Assembly (NCBI RefSeq): GCF_024343675.1
Contig: NZ_RJUD01000102.1
Location: 1 to 34,272, forward strand
Direction: 5' to 3'
Source of the DNA: Lacihabitans sp. CS3-21
Lineage (GTDB): Bacteria; Bacteroidota; Bacteroidia; Cytophagales; Spirosomataceae
DNA length: 34,272 bases
Part shown: piece by piece, positions 18,263 through 26,682 of the stretch
Position numbering within the stretch: the stretch's first letter is position 1
Layout of the letters: each line of letters starts with the position of its first letter
The notes under the pieces: model-generated
What the model was told of the DNA's origin: nothing
Seen by the model: only the letters and a program-made list of their open reading frames with translations
Database searches by the model: none
Translations under genes and position numbers: made by a program

Positions 18263-18976
18263 ATGAAAAGAGTTGCCGTCATGCAACCGTATTTTTTGCC
18301 TTATATTGGTTATTTTCAGTTGATTAATGCTGTTGATGAGTTCATTATTTATGATAATATTCAGTTTTCTAAGAAAGGATGGTTTCATAGGAATAGATTC
18401 CTTCAGAATGGCAAAGATGAGTATTTTACGCTTCCTCTAAAAAAAGATTCAGACTATTTGGATGTTAGAGATAGGTTTTTAAGTGAAGGCTGGGAGTCCG
18501 AAAAAGATAAGATTTTAAGAAAGATTAAAGAAAATTACCGCAAAGCTCCATTTTTTGAGGTGGCTTTTCCTCTCATTGAGGAAATTTTTAGTTTTAAAAA
18601 TACCAACCTTTTTGAGTTCTCATTTAATTCTCTGAAAATACTTTGTTTCTGGCTTGAGATAAAAACTGCTTTCACCATTTCTTCTAGCTTGGCTATCGAT
18701 CATGAAACTCTGCGTGGTGAATCAAAAGTATTGGCGTTATGTAAGGTGATAAGTGCTACCCATTATGTCAATCCAATTGGTGGCCTTGAACTCTACAATA
18801 GTACCAATTTTGAGAATAATAATCTAGAATTGAGTTTTATAAAATCAAAGCCGATTGTTTATCAGCAATTTACTGAAAGCTTTGTGCCTTGGTTGTCGAT
18901 TTTAGACTTGATGATGTTTAATAGTAAAGACCAAATAAAACTTTGGTTGAATGAATTTGATGTAATTAGAAATTGA
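18263..18976 (+). CDS. WbqC-family protein
   Basis: The 237-residue product is a WbqC-like protein: N-terminus VAVMQPYFLPYIGYFQLI, then DEFIIYDNIQFSKKGW, RNRFL, and the C-terminal SILDLMMFNS. Family members occur in O-antigen and other polysaccharide loci and are thought to take part in adding small groups to sugars; the exact chemistry is not something I can state. The product is probably cytoplasmic. Its stop is two bases before the ATG of the ATP-grasp/HAD gene, so the two are surely cotranscribed. There are no polysaccharide genes next to the pair. Confidence 0.92.
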   Translation: MKRVAVMQPYFLPYIGYFQLINAVDEFIIYDNIQFSKKGWFHRNRFLQNGKDEYFTLPLKKDSDYLDVRDRFLSEGWESEKDKILRKIKENYRKAPFFEVAFPLIEEIFSFKNTNLFEFSFNSLKILCFWLEIKTAFTISSSLAIDHETLRGESKVLALCKVISATHYVNPIGGLELYNSTNFENNNLELSFIKSKPIVYQQFTESFVPWLSILDLMMFNSKDQIKLWLNEFDVIRN

Positions 18977-18978
18977 AT

Positions 18979-20268
18979 ATGAATAAGAAAACCAATGTTT
19001 TGGTATTTCCGTGTGGTGCAGAAAGTGCCTTAGAAATCCATATAGCTTTAAAAGACGTAATGAATTTTAGGCTGGTTGGAGCTTCTGGTAGGGAGGATCA
19101 TGGTAGAATGGTGTATCAGAATTATTATGGTGGATTTCCAAATATTTCTGAGCCAAACTTTATTGAGGAGTTAAATATACTCATAGCAAAGGAGTCTATA
19201 GACCTTATAATGCCCACCCACGATACTGTTTTGGTGTTTATGGCCAAGAATGCAGATAAAATAAATACAAAAATTGCAGTTCCTGGCCTCAAACAAGCCG
19301 AAATTTGTCGTAGCAAAAAGAAAATTTATGATTTATTCAGGGATTTTGATTTCTGCCCTACTGTTTTTCAATCTATTTCTGAGGTGGAAGAATATCCAGT
19401 TTATGTAAAACTCGATGAAGGGCAGGGAAGCAAAGGAGCCTTTATTCTGCGTGATAGAAAACAATTTGACGAATTGAAAGATCCTGAAAATTATGTAATT
19501 ACAGAGTTTTTACCGGGGGAAGAACTAACGATTGATTGTTTTACAGACAGGCATGGAAATCTACAGTTTGTTGGGCCAAGAATAAGGAAGAGAGTTTTTG
19601 ATGGTGTTTGTGTAAATAGCATTACCGTAGAGGCTACAGATGAGATAAAAGCCATTGGTAAAATTGTTTCTGACCAGATTGGCATTCGTGGCTCATGGTA
19701 TTTCCAATTAAAACGTGATGCAGATGGCAATTATAAACTGCTTGAAGCGTCTAATAAAATTGCTGGCAACATGAACGTCTTTAGAGGCTTAGGAGTAAAC
19801 TTCCCTATGCTTACGGTGTATGATTATTTGGATTATGACGTGCAAGTTTTTTCAAATGATTATGTACTTGAAGGAGAAAGAGCACTCTTGAGTAGATATA
19901 TTGCCTATTTGGAATACGATACCATCTATATCGATTTTGATGATACGATTACCAAAAACGACAAAGTAAACGCCAATGTAATGATGTTTTTGTATCATCA
20001 AAAAGCAAAAGGAAGAAAATTAAAATTGATTACTAAACACAAATCTGATATTTTCCAAACGCTAGAAAATCTAGCAATTCATAAAGGAATTTTTGATGAA
20101 ATTATTCATCTTAAAATGGAAGAAGAGAAATACAAATTTATTGCCGAGACTGAGCGTGTGATATTTATTGATAATGCATATGGTGAAAGACTTGCTGTAA
20201 AGAAGCATTTGAATATTCCAGTTTTTGATGTTGACGCACTATCCACATTGATAGATTGGAAAGAATAA
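18979..20268 (+). CDS. ATP-grasp ligase fused to a HAD-type phosphatase domain
   Basis: The 429-residue protein has two parts. Residues 1-290 form a CarB-like ATP-grasp enzyme: pre-ATP-grasp fold (NVLVFPCGAESALEIHIAL), ATP-loop KLDEGQGSKGA (144-154), EFLPGEELTIDCF (176-188), and metal-binding LLEASNKIAGN (E256, N259). Residues about 312-429 are a small HAD domain: nucleophile motif DFDDT (319-323), motif II LITKH (350-354), motif III/IV IFIDNAYGER (395-404). ATP-grasp enzymes make amide or thioester bonds through an acyl phosphate; the HAD part would remove a phosphate. The substrate is unknown. ATG 18979 is preferred to TTG 18973. It is the second gene of the WbqC unit. Confidence 0.9.
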   Translation: MNKKTNVLVFPCGAESALEIHIALKDVMNFRLVGASGREDHGRMVYQNYYGGFPNISEPNFIEELNILIAKESIDLIMPTHDTVLVFMAKNADKINTKIAVPGLKQAEICRSKKKIYDLFRDFDFCPTVFQSISEVEEYPVYVKLDEGQGSKGAFILRDRKQFDELKDPENYVITEFLPGEELTIDCFTDRHGNLQFVGPRIRKRVFDGVCVNSITVEATDEIKAIGKIVSDQIGIRGSWYFQLKRDADGNYKLLEASNKIAGNMNVFRGLGVNFPMLTVYDYLDYDVQVFSNDYVLEGERALLSRYIAYLEYDTIYIDFDDTITKNDKVNANVMMFLYHQKAKGRKLKLITKHKSDIFQTLENLAIHKGIFDEIIHLKMEEEKYKFIAETERVIFIDNAYGERLAVKKHLNIPVFDVDALSTLIDWKE

Positions 20269-20290
20269 AAAATTATAGTTTGGAAGGTAT

Positions 20291-20321
20291 AAAAAAAGGT
20301 GAGCGTTGGCTCACCTTTTTT
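20291..20321. terminator. Bidirectional terminator between the ATP-grasp/HAD and YceI genes
   Basis: A 13-bp perfect stem with GGTGAGC/GCTCACC core (20292-20304 with 20309-20321) and a GTTG loop is flanked by A and T runs on the two sides. It serves both convergent genes. Confidence 0.93.
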
Positions 20322-20339
20322 ATTGTTGATATTTGCATA

Positions 20340-20903
20340 TCAGTCTTTTGTGAACTCTCCTGATACTTTGATGGTTACGTCGTCGCTCAATGTAGCACCC
20401 GAAGTTCCCACTCCGAAAGCAATACGATTAACTTTTCCAGAAGCTGTAATTCCCATCATTTGTTTTTTGCTTCTTGGGTTTTCAACAGGTCCTTTTATAA
20501 CAGCCGCCAAAACCAATGGCTTTGTTACCCCGTGTATAGTTAAGTTTCCAGAAATCGTATAATTCTGACCTTTTCCTTTTTTGATTTTAGTGCTTTTGAA
20601 AGTCACCGCTGAAAACTTAGCTGCATCGAAGAAATCAGGGCTTTTAAGGTGCCCATCTCTCATGTCGTTGCCAGTGTTGATACTACCAACTTCCGCAGTG
20701 AATTCGAAAACTGCATCAGAAAAATCTACTTTTGAAGATGTTAATTTTGCATCATACGATTTGAAGCTACCGTCAACGTCAGAAATCATCATGTGGGTGA
20801 TAGTGAATCCAACATTGGAATGAGCCTTGTCTAATGACCATGTTTGTGCGAACGTCGCCAATGATACTAGTCCAGCGACTAAAGATAAAAATGCTTTTTT
20901 CAT
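20340..20903 (-). CDS. YceI-family periplasmic lipocalin-like protein
   Basis: The 187-residue product starts at MKKAFLSL; an in-frame extension of 14 codons upstream is unlikely because the signal peptide (to about residue 19, LATFAQ) must be N-terminal. The YceI barrel is clear: TWSLDKAHSNVGFTITHM, GSINTGNDMRDGHLKSPDFFDAAKF, and NLTIHGVTKPLVL. YceI proteins bind long isoprenoid or amide lipids in a closed beta-barrel; the ligand here is unknown. Just upstream (20934-20945) is the perfect palindrome ATGTATATACAT, a possible regulator site. Confidence 0.94.
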   Translation of the reverse strand: MKKAFLSLVAGLVSLATFAQTWSLDKAHSNVGFTITHMMISDVDGSFKSYDAKLTSSKVDFSDAVFEFTAEVGSINTGNDMRDGHLKSPDFFDAAKFSAVTFKSTKIKKGKGQNYTISGNLTIHGVTKPLVLAAVIKGPVENPRSKKQMMGITASGKVNRIAFGVGTSGATLSDDVTIKVSGEFTKD

Positions 20904-20933
20904 TTGAGAATTTGTTTTAAGTTTTAACATATA

Positions 20934-20945
20934 ATGTATATACAT
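20934..20945. promoter_or_regulatory. Palindrome upstream of the YceI gene
   Basis: ATGTATATACAT is a perfect 12-bp palindrome, 31 bases before the YceI start, in very AT-rich DNA. It may be an operator, but chance is possible at this base composition. Confidence 0.3.
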
Positions 20946-20985
20946 ATATTAATTTTATAAAGTTCACTTCTTCTAAAGTTTTTAC

Positions 20986-21017
20986 AAAAAAAAGGGTCAA
21001 GAATTACTCTTGACCCT
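20986..21017 (-). terminator. Terminator of the PepSY-like lipoprotein gene
   Basis: The stem AGGGTCAAGA (20993-21002) pairs with TCTTGACCCT (21008-21017) around a 5-base loop, followed on the minus strand by eight U. Confidence 0.92.
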
Positions 21018-21043
21018 GTAAATTATATACATGTTTTGTTTTC

Positions 21044-22228
21044 TTATGATCGTTTGTTAGATATCATTTTGCCGCTACTGTCAAAAATAACCGTATACTC
21101 TTTTTGACCTGATTTGATTTTTATGACATAAGTAATAGACTCATTTTTCGTAACTTTTGTGCCGGATATAAATACCATTTGAGTGAAAGTTGTTTTTAAA
21201 TAGCTGCTTGCAGTTGACGGCAAATCAGTTAAAACTATTTTTACTTCAGAAGTTTTATTGCTACCTGAGGCACTTTGAAAAATGCCGTTTCCATCAAATT
21301 TCAGTTCATAGGTGATATTATTTAGTTTAATTTTAATATTGATAAATGTACCTGTGGCTTTTTCAGATTTTTCACCTGAAATAAAGGTGTACCCAGCGTA
21401 GTTGGCCTTTAAATATTCTTGAACAGAGCCAGGCATTGAGGTTGAGGTTATTGGAGAACTCTTAACACTTTGATCCGAACTTTCAACAACAGCACCGTTT
21501 GCATTGAATTTGATTTCAAAAGTATTGTTTCCCGACTTGACTTTTAATTCATAATAAATCACTCCATTTTTAGAAACCTTTTTTGCTGAAATAAACGTGT
21601 ATGCTGTATATTTTGATTTCAAATAGGAAATAATATTGGGTAATAACTCAGATTCTTTTAATGAAGCGGTAGTTTGGCCTTCGGCGTTAGTCATTAGAAT
21701 TTTTCCGTCGGAATCAAATTTTAGCTCTACGTTTCCGCCATTGCTATTCTTTATTTTTACCTCAAAATATGCTTTTTTGTCAACCTCATACTTTTTTGCC
21801 GATATAAACTTGTATCCACTATAATTGGCTTTTAGATAAGTACTTATAGTGCTTAACAATTCACTTTCTTTGATTATCTGTTCTGGAATACCGCCTTTTT
21901 TTTGTGATAATACTTTTCCCTCGGCATCAAATTTTATTTCATAAGGTACAAATTTTAATAGGAACTTAACCATATAAACATTTGCACCCGCTGTGGACGT
22001 TATTTTTTTTGCTTCTAAAAAAACGAAACCTTTATAATTCGATTCTAAATATCCTTTGATTGCATTTGGTAAATCTACCAACTTAAGTTTGATTTCTCCC
22101 GGTTCAACGATTATAGCATTTTCTTTTTGAGAATATTCAGCAGATGCCAGATTATCCTGTTCGCATGACATGAGGTTAGAGGCCAATGCTATTGCCCCTA
22201 AACCAAAAATTAATTTTAGGTTTTTCAT
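21044..22228 (-). CDS. Lipoprotein with five PepSY-like repeats
   Basis: The 394-residue product has a type II signal peptide with lipobox ...NLMSC (Cys22). Five tandem repeats of about 65-75 residues follow. Each begins with (L/M)P/L...I..YL+..Y.GY.FIS.KK and ends with a strand of the type YE(L/V)K(F/I)...ELKFD.DGK. This fits the PepSY-like/PF11396 family of small alpha/beta repeats common in Bacteroidota lipoproteins. The last repeat is the most diverged. A ligand or an inhibitor role is not established. It is probably membrane-anchored on the periplasmic side or surface-exposed. It is divergent from the permease gene. Confidence 0.85.
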   Translation of the reverse strand: MKNLKLIFGLGAIALASNLMSCEQDNLASAEYSQKENAIIVEPGEIKLKLVDLPNAIKGYLESNYKGFVFLEAKKITSTAGANVYMVKFLLKFVPYEIKFDAEGKVLSQKKGGIPEQIIKESELLSTISTYLKANYSGYKFISAKKYEVDKKAYFEVKIKNSNGGNVELKFDSDGKILMTNAEGQTTASLKESELLPNIISYLKSKYTAYTFISAKKVSKNGVIYYELKVKSGNNTFEIKFNANGAVVESSDQSVKSSPITSTSMPGSVQEYLKANYAGYTFISGEKSEKATGTFINIKIKLNNITYELKFDGNGIFQSASGSNKTSEVKIVLTDLPSTASSYLKTTFTQMVFISGTKVTKNESITYVIKIKSGQKEYTVIFDSSGKMISNKRS

Positions 22229-22406
22229 TTTATTGTAATTGTTTTTTCACTCGATTTTGACCATTAATTTCTAGCAAAAATCTAGCCAACAGTGCTTTAC
22301 ATATGATTTTTTTGCATTGAAAACTTTAGCGGTTTTTATGTCTTTTTTTTGCTTTATTTGTAAAGTTTTTAAACAAACTAAAAATAATAACCCTAATAGA
22401 AATTGT

Positions 22407-23861
22407 ATGTCTGGATTTAAGAGAGAGATTAAACTGTTTGATGCCGTAATGTTGGTTTCCGGATCAATGATAGGTTCAGGAATTTTTGTGGTAAGTGCCG
22501 ATGTGGCAAGACAAACTGGCTCTGCTGGTTGGCTTTTGTGTTCATGGGTTTTAGCAGGAGTTTTAACCATGACAGGAGCCTTATGTTATGGCGAGCTTAC
22601 GTCCATGTATCCACAAGCTGGTGGACAATACGTTTATTTACAAAAGGCCTATGGAAAGTTATTGGCATTTTTATATGGATGGTCGTTTTTTGCGGTTATA
22701 CAAACGGGTACCATAGCAGCAGTAGCGGTGGCTTTTGCAAAATATACTGGGGTTTTGTTTCCATCGGTCATTAATGATACAGATGTTTGGATGGCTTTGG
22801 GCGATACTTCTTTTAAAATAACTTCACAGCGAGTCTTGGCCATTCTTAGTATTATATTATTGACGTGGGCAAACACCAATGGCGTAAACTATGGTAAAAT
22901 AATTCAGAATATTTTTAGCAGTACAAAATTGGTGGCCATAGGATTGCTGATTGTTCTTGGTTTTACTCTTGGGGCCAATGCGGATGTCATTTCTATGAAT
23001 TTTGGAGATATGTTTACGCCCAGTAAGTCAGAGTCTATAGATGGGGTTTTGAATGTTACCAATTTGTCTTTTCTAGGCATTATAGTGGCCTTAGGTGTTA
23101 CACAGGTTGGTACACTATTTTCATCAGATGCTTGGAACGGACTTACTTTTGCTGGAGATGAGGTGGTTAATCCCAAGAAAACCATCCCTAGAGGAATGGC
23201 CATCGGAACCATATTAGTGACTGTTCTTTATTTTCTGATGAATTTATCTTATTTGAGTATTCTGCCTTTAAAGGGCGACCCAAACGGCGTCGATGTGATG
23301 GCGAGAGGTATTCAATTTGCTTCAGAAGATAGAGTGGCAGCAGCAACTGCGATTATTATTGGAGGTGCCAAATTTGCCATTTTTGTGGCTATTTTGATTA
23401 TGATTTCGACTTTTGGATGTAATAATGGTCTAATTCTCTCAGGAGCGAGGGTATATTATACAATGGCAAAAGATGGTTTGTTTTTCAAAAGTTTTGGAAA
23501 ATTAAATGTCAATGGAGTGCCTCAAAATGCTCTATGGTGGCAGTGTTTCTGGGCTTGTTTCCTTTGTTTTACGGGTAAGTATGGCGATTTGCTCGATTAT
23601 TTGATGGGTGTAGTAATCTTGTTTTATGCCTTTACTATTTTCGGAATTTTTATTCTTAGAAAAAAAGAACCAAGTCTTGAAAGACCTGTAAAGGCTCCAT
23701 TGTTTCCAGTTTTGCCAGCATTGTATGTTTTTCTTTCAATTTCTCTGGTAATTATATTGTTTTTTGAAAAACCACAATTTACTATTCCTGGGATATTCAT
23801 AGTTGCTATCGGGGTTCCGGTGTACTATATTTTTTCGAAAATTAACAAAAAAGTTGAGTGA
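22407..23861 (+). CDS. APC-superfamily amino-acid permease
   Basis: Starting at ATG 22407 the product has 484 residues. An extra 30-codon upstream frame from TTG 22317 is rejected because the family start is MSGFKREIKLFDAV just before the first membrane helix. About 12 hydrophobic segments are visible. TM1 has the substrate-binding GSMIGSGIFVV motif; LTMTGALCYGELTSMYPQAGGQYVY is the conserved TM2-TM3 region. It is a proton- or exchange-driven transporter of amino acids in the inner membrane; the substrate is unclear. The segment between helices 5 and 7 carries KPKT-type NPKKTIPRG. Confidence 0.92.
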   Translation: MSGFKREIKLFDAVMLVSGSMIGSGIFVVSADVARQTGSAGWLLCSWVLAGVLTMTGALCYGELTSMYPQAGGQYVYLQKAYGKLLAFLYGWSFFAVIQTGTIAAVAVAFAKYTGVLFPSVINDTDVWMALGDTSFKITSQRVLAILSIILLTWANTNGVNYGKIIQNIFSSTKLVAIGLLIVLGFTLGANADVISMNFGDMFTPSKSESIDGVLNVTNLSFLGIIVALGVTQVGTLFSSDAWNGLTFAGDEVVNPKKTIPRGMAIGTILVTVLYFLMNLSYLSILPLKGDPNGVDVMARGIQFASEDRVAAATAIIIGGAKFAIFVAILIMISTFGCNNGLILSGARVYYTMAKDGLFFKSFGKLNVNGVPQNALWWQCFWACFLCFTGKYGDLLDYLMGVVILFYAFTIFGIFILRKKEPSLERPVKAPLFPVLPALYVFLSISLVIILFFEKPQFTIPGIFIVAIGVPVYYIFSKINKKVE

Positions 23862-23906
23862 TATTACTTAACAATTGTCATTGAATCACTGACAACTTGA
23901 ACGTTT

Positions 23907-23960
23907 AAGAGCCTATTTATCTGTGGTTTTGACTAAAACAATCGATGAATAGGTTCTTTT
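23907..23960 (+). terminator. Terminator of the permease gene
   Basis: AAGAGCCTATTTATC (23907-23921) pairs with GATGAATAGGTTCTT (23944-23958) with two G-U pairs. The long loop holds an inner GTTTT/AAAAC stem, and a short T tract follows. The stem is convincing; the T run is modest. Confidence 0.7.
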
Positions 23961-24003
23961 ATTTGGATTTAAGCCTTAATTTTGAATTTTAATATAGTTA
24001 GTT

Positions 24004-25524
24004 TTGAAAAAACTCGGTCTTTATTTTACTTTTCTGATTCTTTTTATTTCCTGTGAGGAACCGGTACCTGCTCCTCTTCCAATTCCTAATCCCAAATTGG
24101 TGGTTTCAAAAAATCAAGTCGATCTTGGTGATATAAAATCAAGTTCGAAAGGACATTTTAGACTAAAAAAAGACGGCATTGGCGTTATTAAGTATACGAT
24201 TACTTCAAATAAGAATTGGCTAGTACTTGATTCTAAAGATGGTTCACTAAGTTTTTTAGCAGATACAGTTAAGTTTCATGTAGATTTATTAGCCAAAGAT
24301 TTAATAGAAGCTGACAATAACGCTACTTTAACTGTAAAGTCAACAGTAAATGATGTCCCAGTTCCTGATTATCAGATTGAAGTAAAAGGTAAATTTGTGC
24401 CAACGATTCTCCAAACTAACACAAATGCTATTTCACTTGGCACAATAAAAAAGGCGGTGTCAGTCAAAATTAATTTTAAAAAGATAGGACTTGAGAATTT
24501 GAGCTATGATGCAGTTACTGACAAATCGTGGGTAAAATTGGGTAAAAATAATGGAAATGTAGCTTCTACTGACTCTATTGCGGTTAGCATTGATCCTACA
24601 TCACTGCCTGCGGGACCCTTTGAGGCAAAAGTGACCATTACACCAAAAGTACTAGGTGTATTAGGTAAGCCGAGCGTGGTAACTATCTCTGGAATTTATG
24701 ACGATACCATCACAGGCACCATTGAGGGCCATGTATTAACAAAAAATGAAACATGGACTGGAAATGTAAATCTTAATGGGGATATAACAGTACCTAAGGG
24801 GCTTTCACTGACTATTAAGCCTGGTACAATCATAAAAATTAAAAAACTTCCGACTCCATTGGTAATCAATATTTTAGGTAAACTCGTTGCTAATGGAGAA
24901 TCATCCAAAATTATTGAATTCAGGTCGAACGAAACGGTCACAACTGACGGAGATTGGGGTGGGATAGTGTCTGAATATGACTTGGAGGTGTCTTATGCTT
25001 TAATAAAAAATGCCAAAGTGGCCTTAAATTTTGAAAAGGTTTCATTGTCATCATTTGGAACAGCTTTGCCCAATATACATCATGTATTTTTCGATAATTG
25101 TGTTATTGGTATTTTAGACCTAAAATCAAATCTGGAATCAACCTTGAAAAATTTAAGTTTTAGAGATATTTATTTCTTCAGCTTAAAATTTGCCAGTACC
25201 AAAAAAGTAAATATTCAGGATTGTGAGTTTCTGGGAGACTACTGTTATATAGATGTAAATGTTTCTAGTGATAATAGTGCTATAAATTTTTTAAACTGCA
25301 ATTTCGCCAAAAAGAAATTTAGTCATCAAACACACTTGGAGGTTATTGCTGGTTTTAAAAACAATACCATGACAGCCTCTAATTGCTTTCAATTGGCGTT
25401 CGATCAGGCAGTATTAGTGAATGGTAATAAGTTTACTGCCACAAGTTCAAGTAGCTTTGCCAATGTAAATATTGGTTGCGGTTTTATGAACAGATATCCT
25501 CAAGGTAGAATTAGGGCAAAATAA
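24004..25524 (+). CDS. Lipoprotein with two BACON-like domains and a beta-helix
   Basis: The start is TTG at 24004: a stop codon lies three codons upstream and the next residues KKLGLYFTFLILFISC form a proper lipoprotein signal (Cys17). Two similar beta-sandwich domains follow (about residues 30-130 and 133-235), each with a ...SLG.I.........K.G...L.Y.....K.WL.L... pattern typical of BACON/choice-of-anchor domains. From about residue 240 the sequence turns into a beta-helix: GDITVPKGLSLTIKPGTIIKI and NGESSKIIEFRSN. This combination suggests a cell-surface binding protein, perhaps for polysaccharide; no catalytic residues can be named. The 506-residue product ends with an overlapping terminator. 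Confidence 0.8.
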   Translation: MKKLGLYFTFLILFISCEEPVPAPLPIPNPKLVVSKNQVDLGDIKSSSKGHFRLKKDGIGVIKYTITSNKNWLVLDSKDGSLSFLADTVKFHVDLLAKDLIEADNNATLTVKSTVNDVPVPDYQIEVKGKFVPTILQTNTNAISLGTIKKAVSVKINFKKIGLENLSYDAVTDKSWVKLGKNNGNVASTDSIAVSIDPTSLPAGPFEAKVTITPKVLGVLGKPSVVTISGIYDDTITGTIEGHVLTKNETWTGNVNLNGDITVPKGLSLTIKPGTIIKIKKLPTPLVINILGKLVANGESSKIIEFRSNETVTTDGDWGGIVSEYDLEVSYALIKNAKVALNFEKVSLSSFGTALPNIHHVFFDNCVIGILDLKSNLESTLKNLSFRDIYFFSLKFASTKKVNIQDCEFLGDYCYIDVNVSSDNSAINFLNCNFAKKKFSHQTHLEVIAGFKNNTMTASNCFQLAFDQAVLVNGNKFTATSSSSFANVNIGCGFMNRYPQGRIRAK

Positions 25525-25550
25525 AAGAGGCTTTTGAGCCTCTTTCTTTT
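25524..25550. terminator. Bidirectional terminator between the BACON-like lipoprotein gene and argD
   Basis: AAAGAGGCT (25524-25532) pairs with AGCCTCTTT (25537-25545) with a TTTG loop, and T-rich sequence continues to 25550. It overlaps the last base of the stop codon of the lipoprotein gene and reaches the argD stop, so the convergent genes share it. Confidence 0.85.
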
Positions 25551-26670
25551 AGTTTACATATTTCCTTAAAGCCTCTAAAAACCTATCTGCTTCAGCCTTG
25601 GTAAGTGCCAAACTCGGCAATAGTCGGATGGTATTTGCACCAGCTACGCCTGTGAAGATATGGTCTTCATAAAGTAACTTATTTCTAATTTCACCTACAG
25701 ATTCCTTAAGTTCTATACCTATCATAAGCCCAGTGCCTCTGATCTCTTTAACGTTTTTAAGTTTGGCTAATTCAGTTAAAAGATACGTGCCGATTTTGGC
25801 AGCATTTTCTACCAATTTTTCCTTTTTGATAACATCCAAAACCGCTATCGCTGCAGCACAAGCAAGATGATTTCCTCCAAATGTAGTTCCTAATAATCCA
25901 TGTTTAGCCTGGAATTTTGGTGAAATTAGAATTCCACCAATTGGAAAGCCATTTCCCATTCCTTTGGCCATACTTACAATGTCTGGCTTAATTTTATAGT
26001 GTTGGAAAGTGAAAAATTTACCTGAGCGTCCATAGCCACACTGCACAGAATCGTGTATAAATATGGCTCCAGTTTTATCACAGGAAGTTCTGATAGCTTT
26101 CATGAATTCCTCCGTGGCTACTTGGATTCCGCCCACTCCTTGAATCCCTTCCACAATTACGGCACAAGTTTCATTATCGATTTCTTTTTTTGTCGCTTCT
26201 ACGTCATTGAAAGGCACAAAAACTACATGGTCAGCAAAGTTTATTGGTGCTTTTATCGAGGGATTGTCGGTTACCGCCACAGCAGCAGATGTTCTACCAT
26301 GAAAACTTTTGGTGAAAGCAACAATTTTTGTTCTTCCATTATGAAAAGAGGCTAGTTTTAGTGCATTCTCGTTTGCTTCAGCTCCAGAATTTGCTAGAAA
26401 CAAGCTATAATCTTTCAGCCCAGAAAGTTTTCCAAGTTTATCAGCTAGTTCGTCTTGAAGTGGTATTTTTACAGAATTGGAGTAAAAACCGAGGTTTTTA
26501 AGCTGTTTAGTAAGTTTTTTTACATAATGTGGGTGCGAATGGCCGATTGAAATAACGGCATGTCCACCATACATGTCTAAATATTCTTGCCCTTTTTCGT
26601 CCCAAATGGTGCTCCCCAAAGCCTTTACGGGTTCAATATTATTTATTGGATATACGTCAAATAATTTCAT
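25549..26670 (-). CDS. argD: Acetylornithine (or succinylornithine) aminotransferase
   Basis: A class III PLP aminotransferase that makes N-acylornithine from the semialdehyde supplied by ArgC, in arginine synthesis. The PLP lysine is K236 (SMAKGMGNGFPIG). NSGAEANENALKLA and FHGRTSAA are the conserved cofactor sites. The PLP-ring aspartate D207 is present in IHDSVQCGYGRSG, but the next residue, normally Glu in DEVQ, is Ser208. At 373 residues it is shorter than the usual 390-406. Some Bacteroidota use succinylated rather than acetylated intermediates, so the acyl group is uncertain. argC lies 12 bases upstream in the same operon. Confidence 0.93.
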   Translation of the reverse strand: MKLFDVYPINNIEPVKALGSTIWDEKGQEYLDMYGGHAVISIGHSHPHYVKKLTKQLKNLGFYSNSVKIPLQDELADKLGKLSGLKDYSLFLANSGAEANENALKLASFHNGRTKIVAFTKSFHGRTSAAVAVTDNPSIKAPINFADHVVFVPFNDVEATKKEIDNETCAVIVEGIQGVGGIQVATEEFMKAIRTSCDKTGAIFIHDSVQCGYGRSGKFFTFQHYKIKPDIVSMAKGMGNGFPIGGILISPKFQAKHGLLGTTFGGNHLACAAAIAVLDVIKKEKLVENAAKIGTYLLTELAKLKNVKEIRGTGLMIGIELKESVGEIRNKLLYEDHIFTGVAGANTIRLLPSLALTKAEADRFLEALRKYVN

Positions 26671-26682
26671 TGTTCTTGATTT

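Noticed and set aside
20904-20945. 14-codon extension of YceI
   Set aside because: It would bury the signal peptide; the MKKAFLSL start is clear.
22317-22406. 30-codon extension of the permease from a TTG
   Set aside because: The extension is not permease-like and the ATG at 22407 sits at the normal family start.
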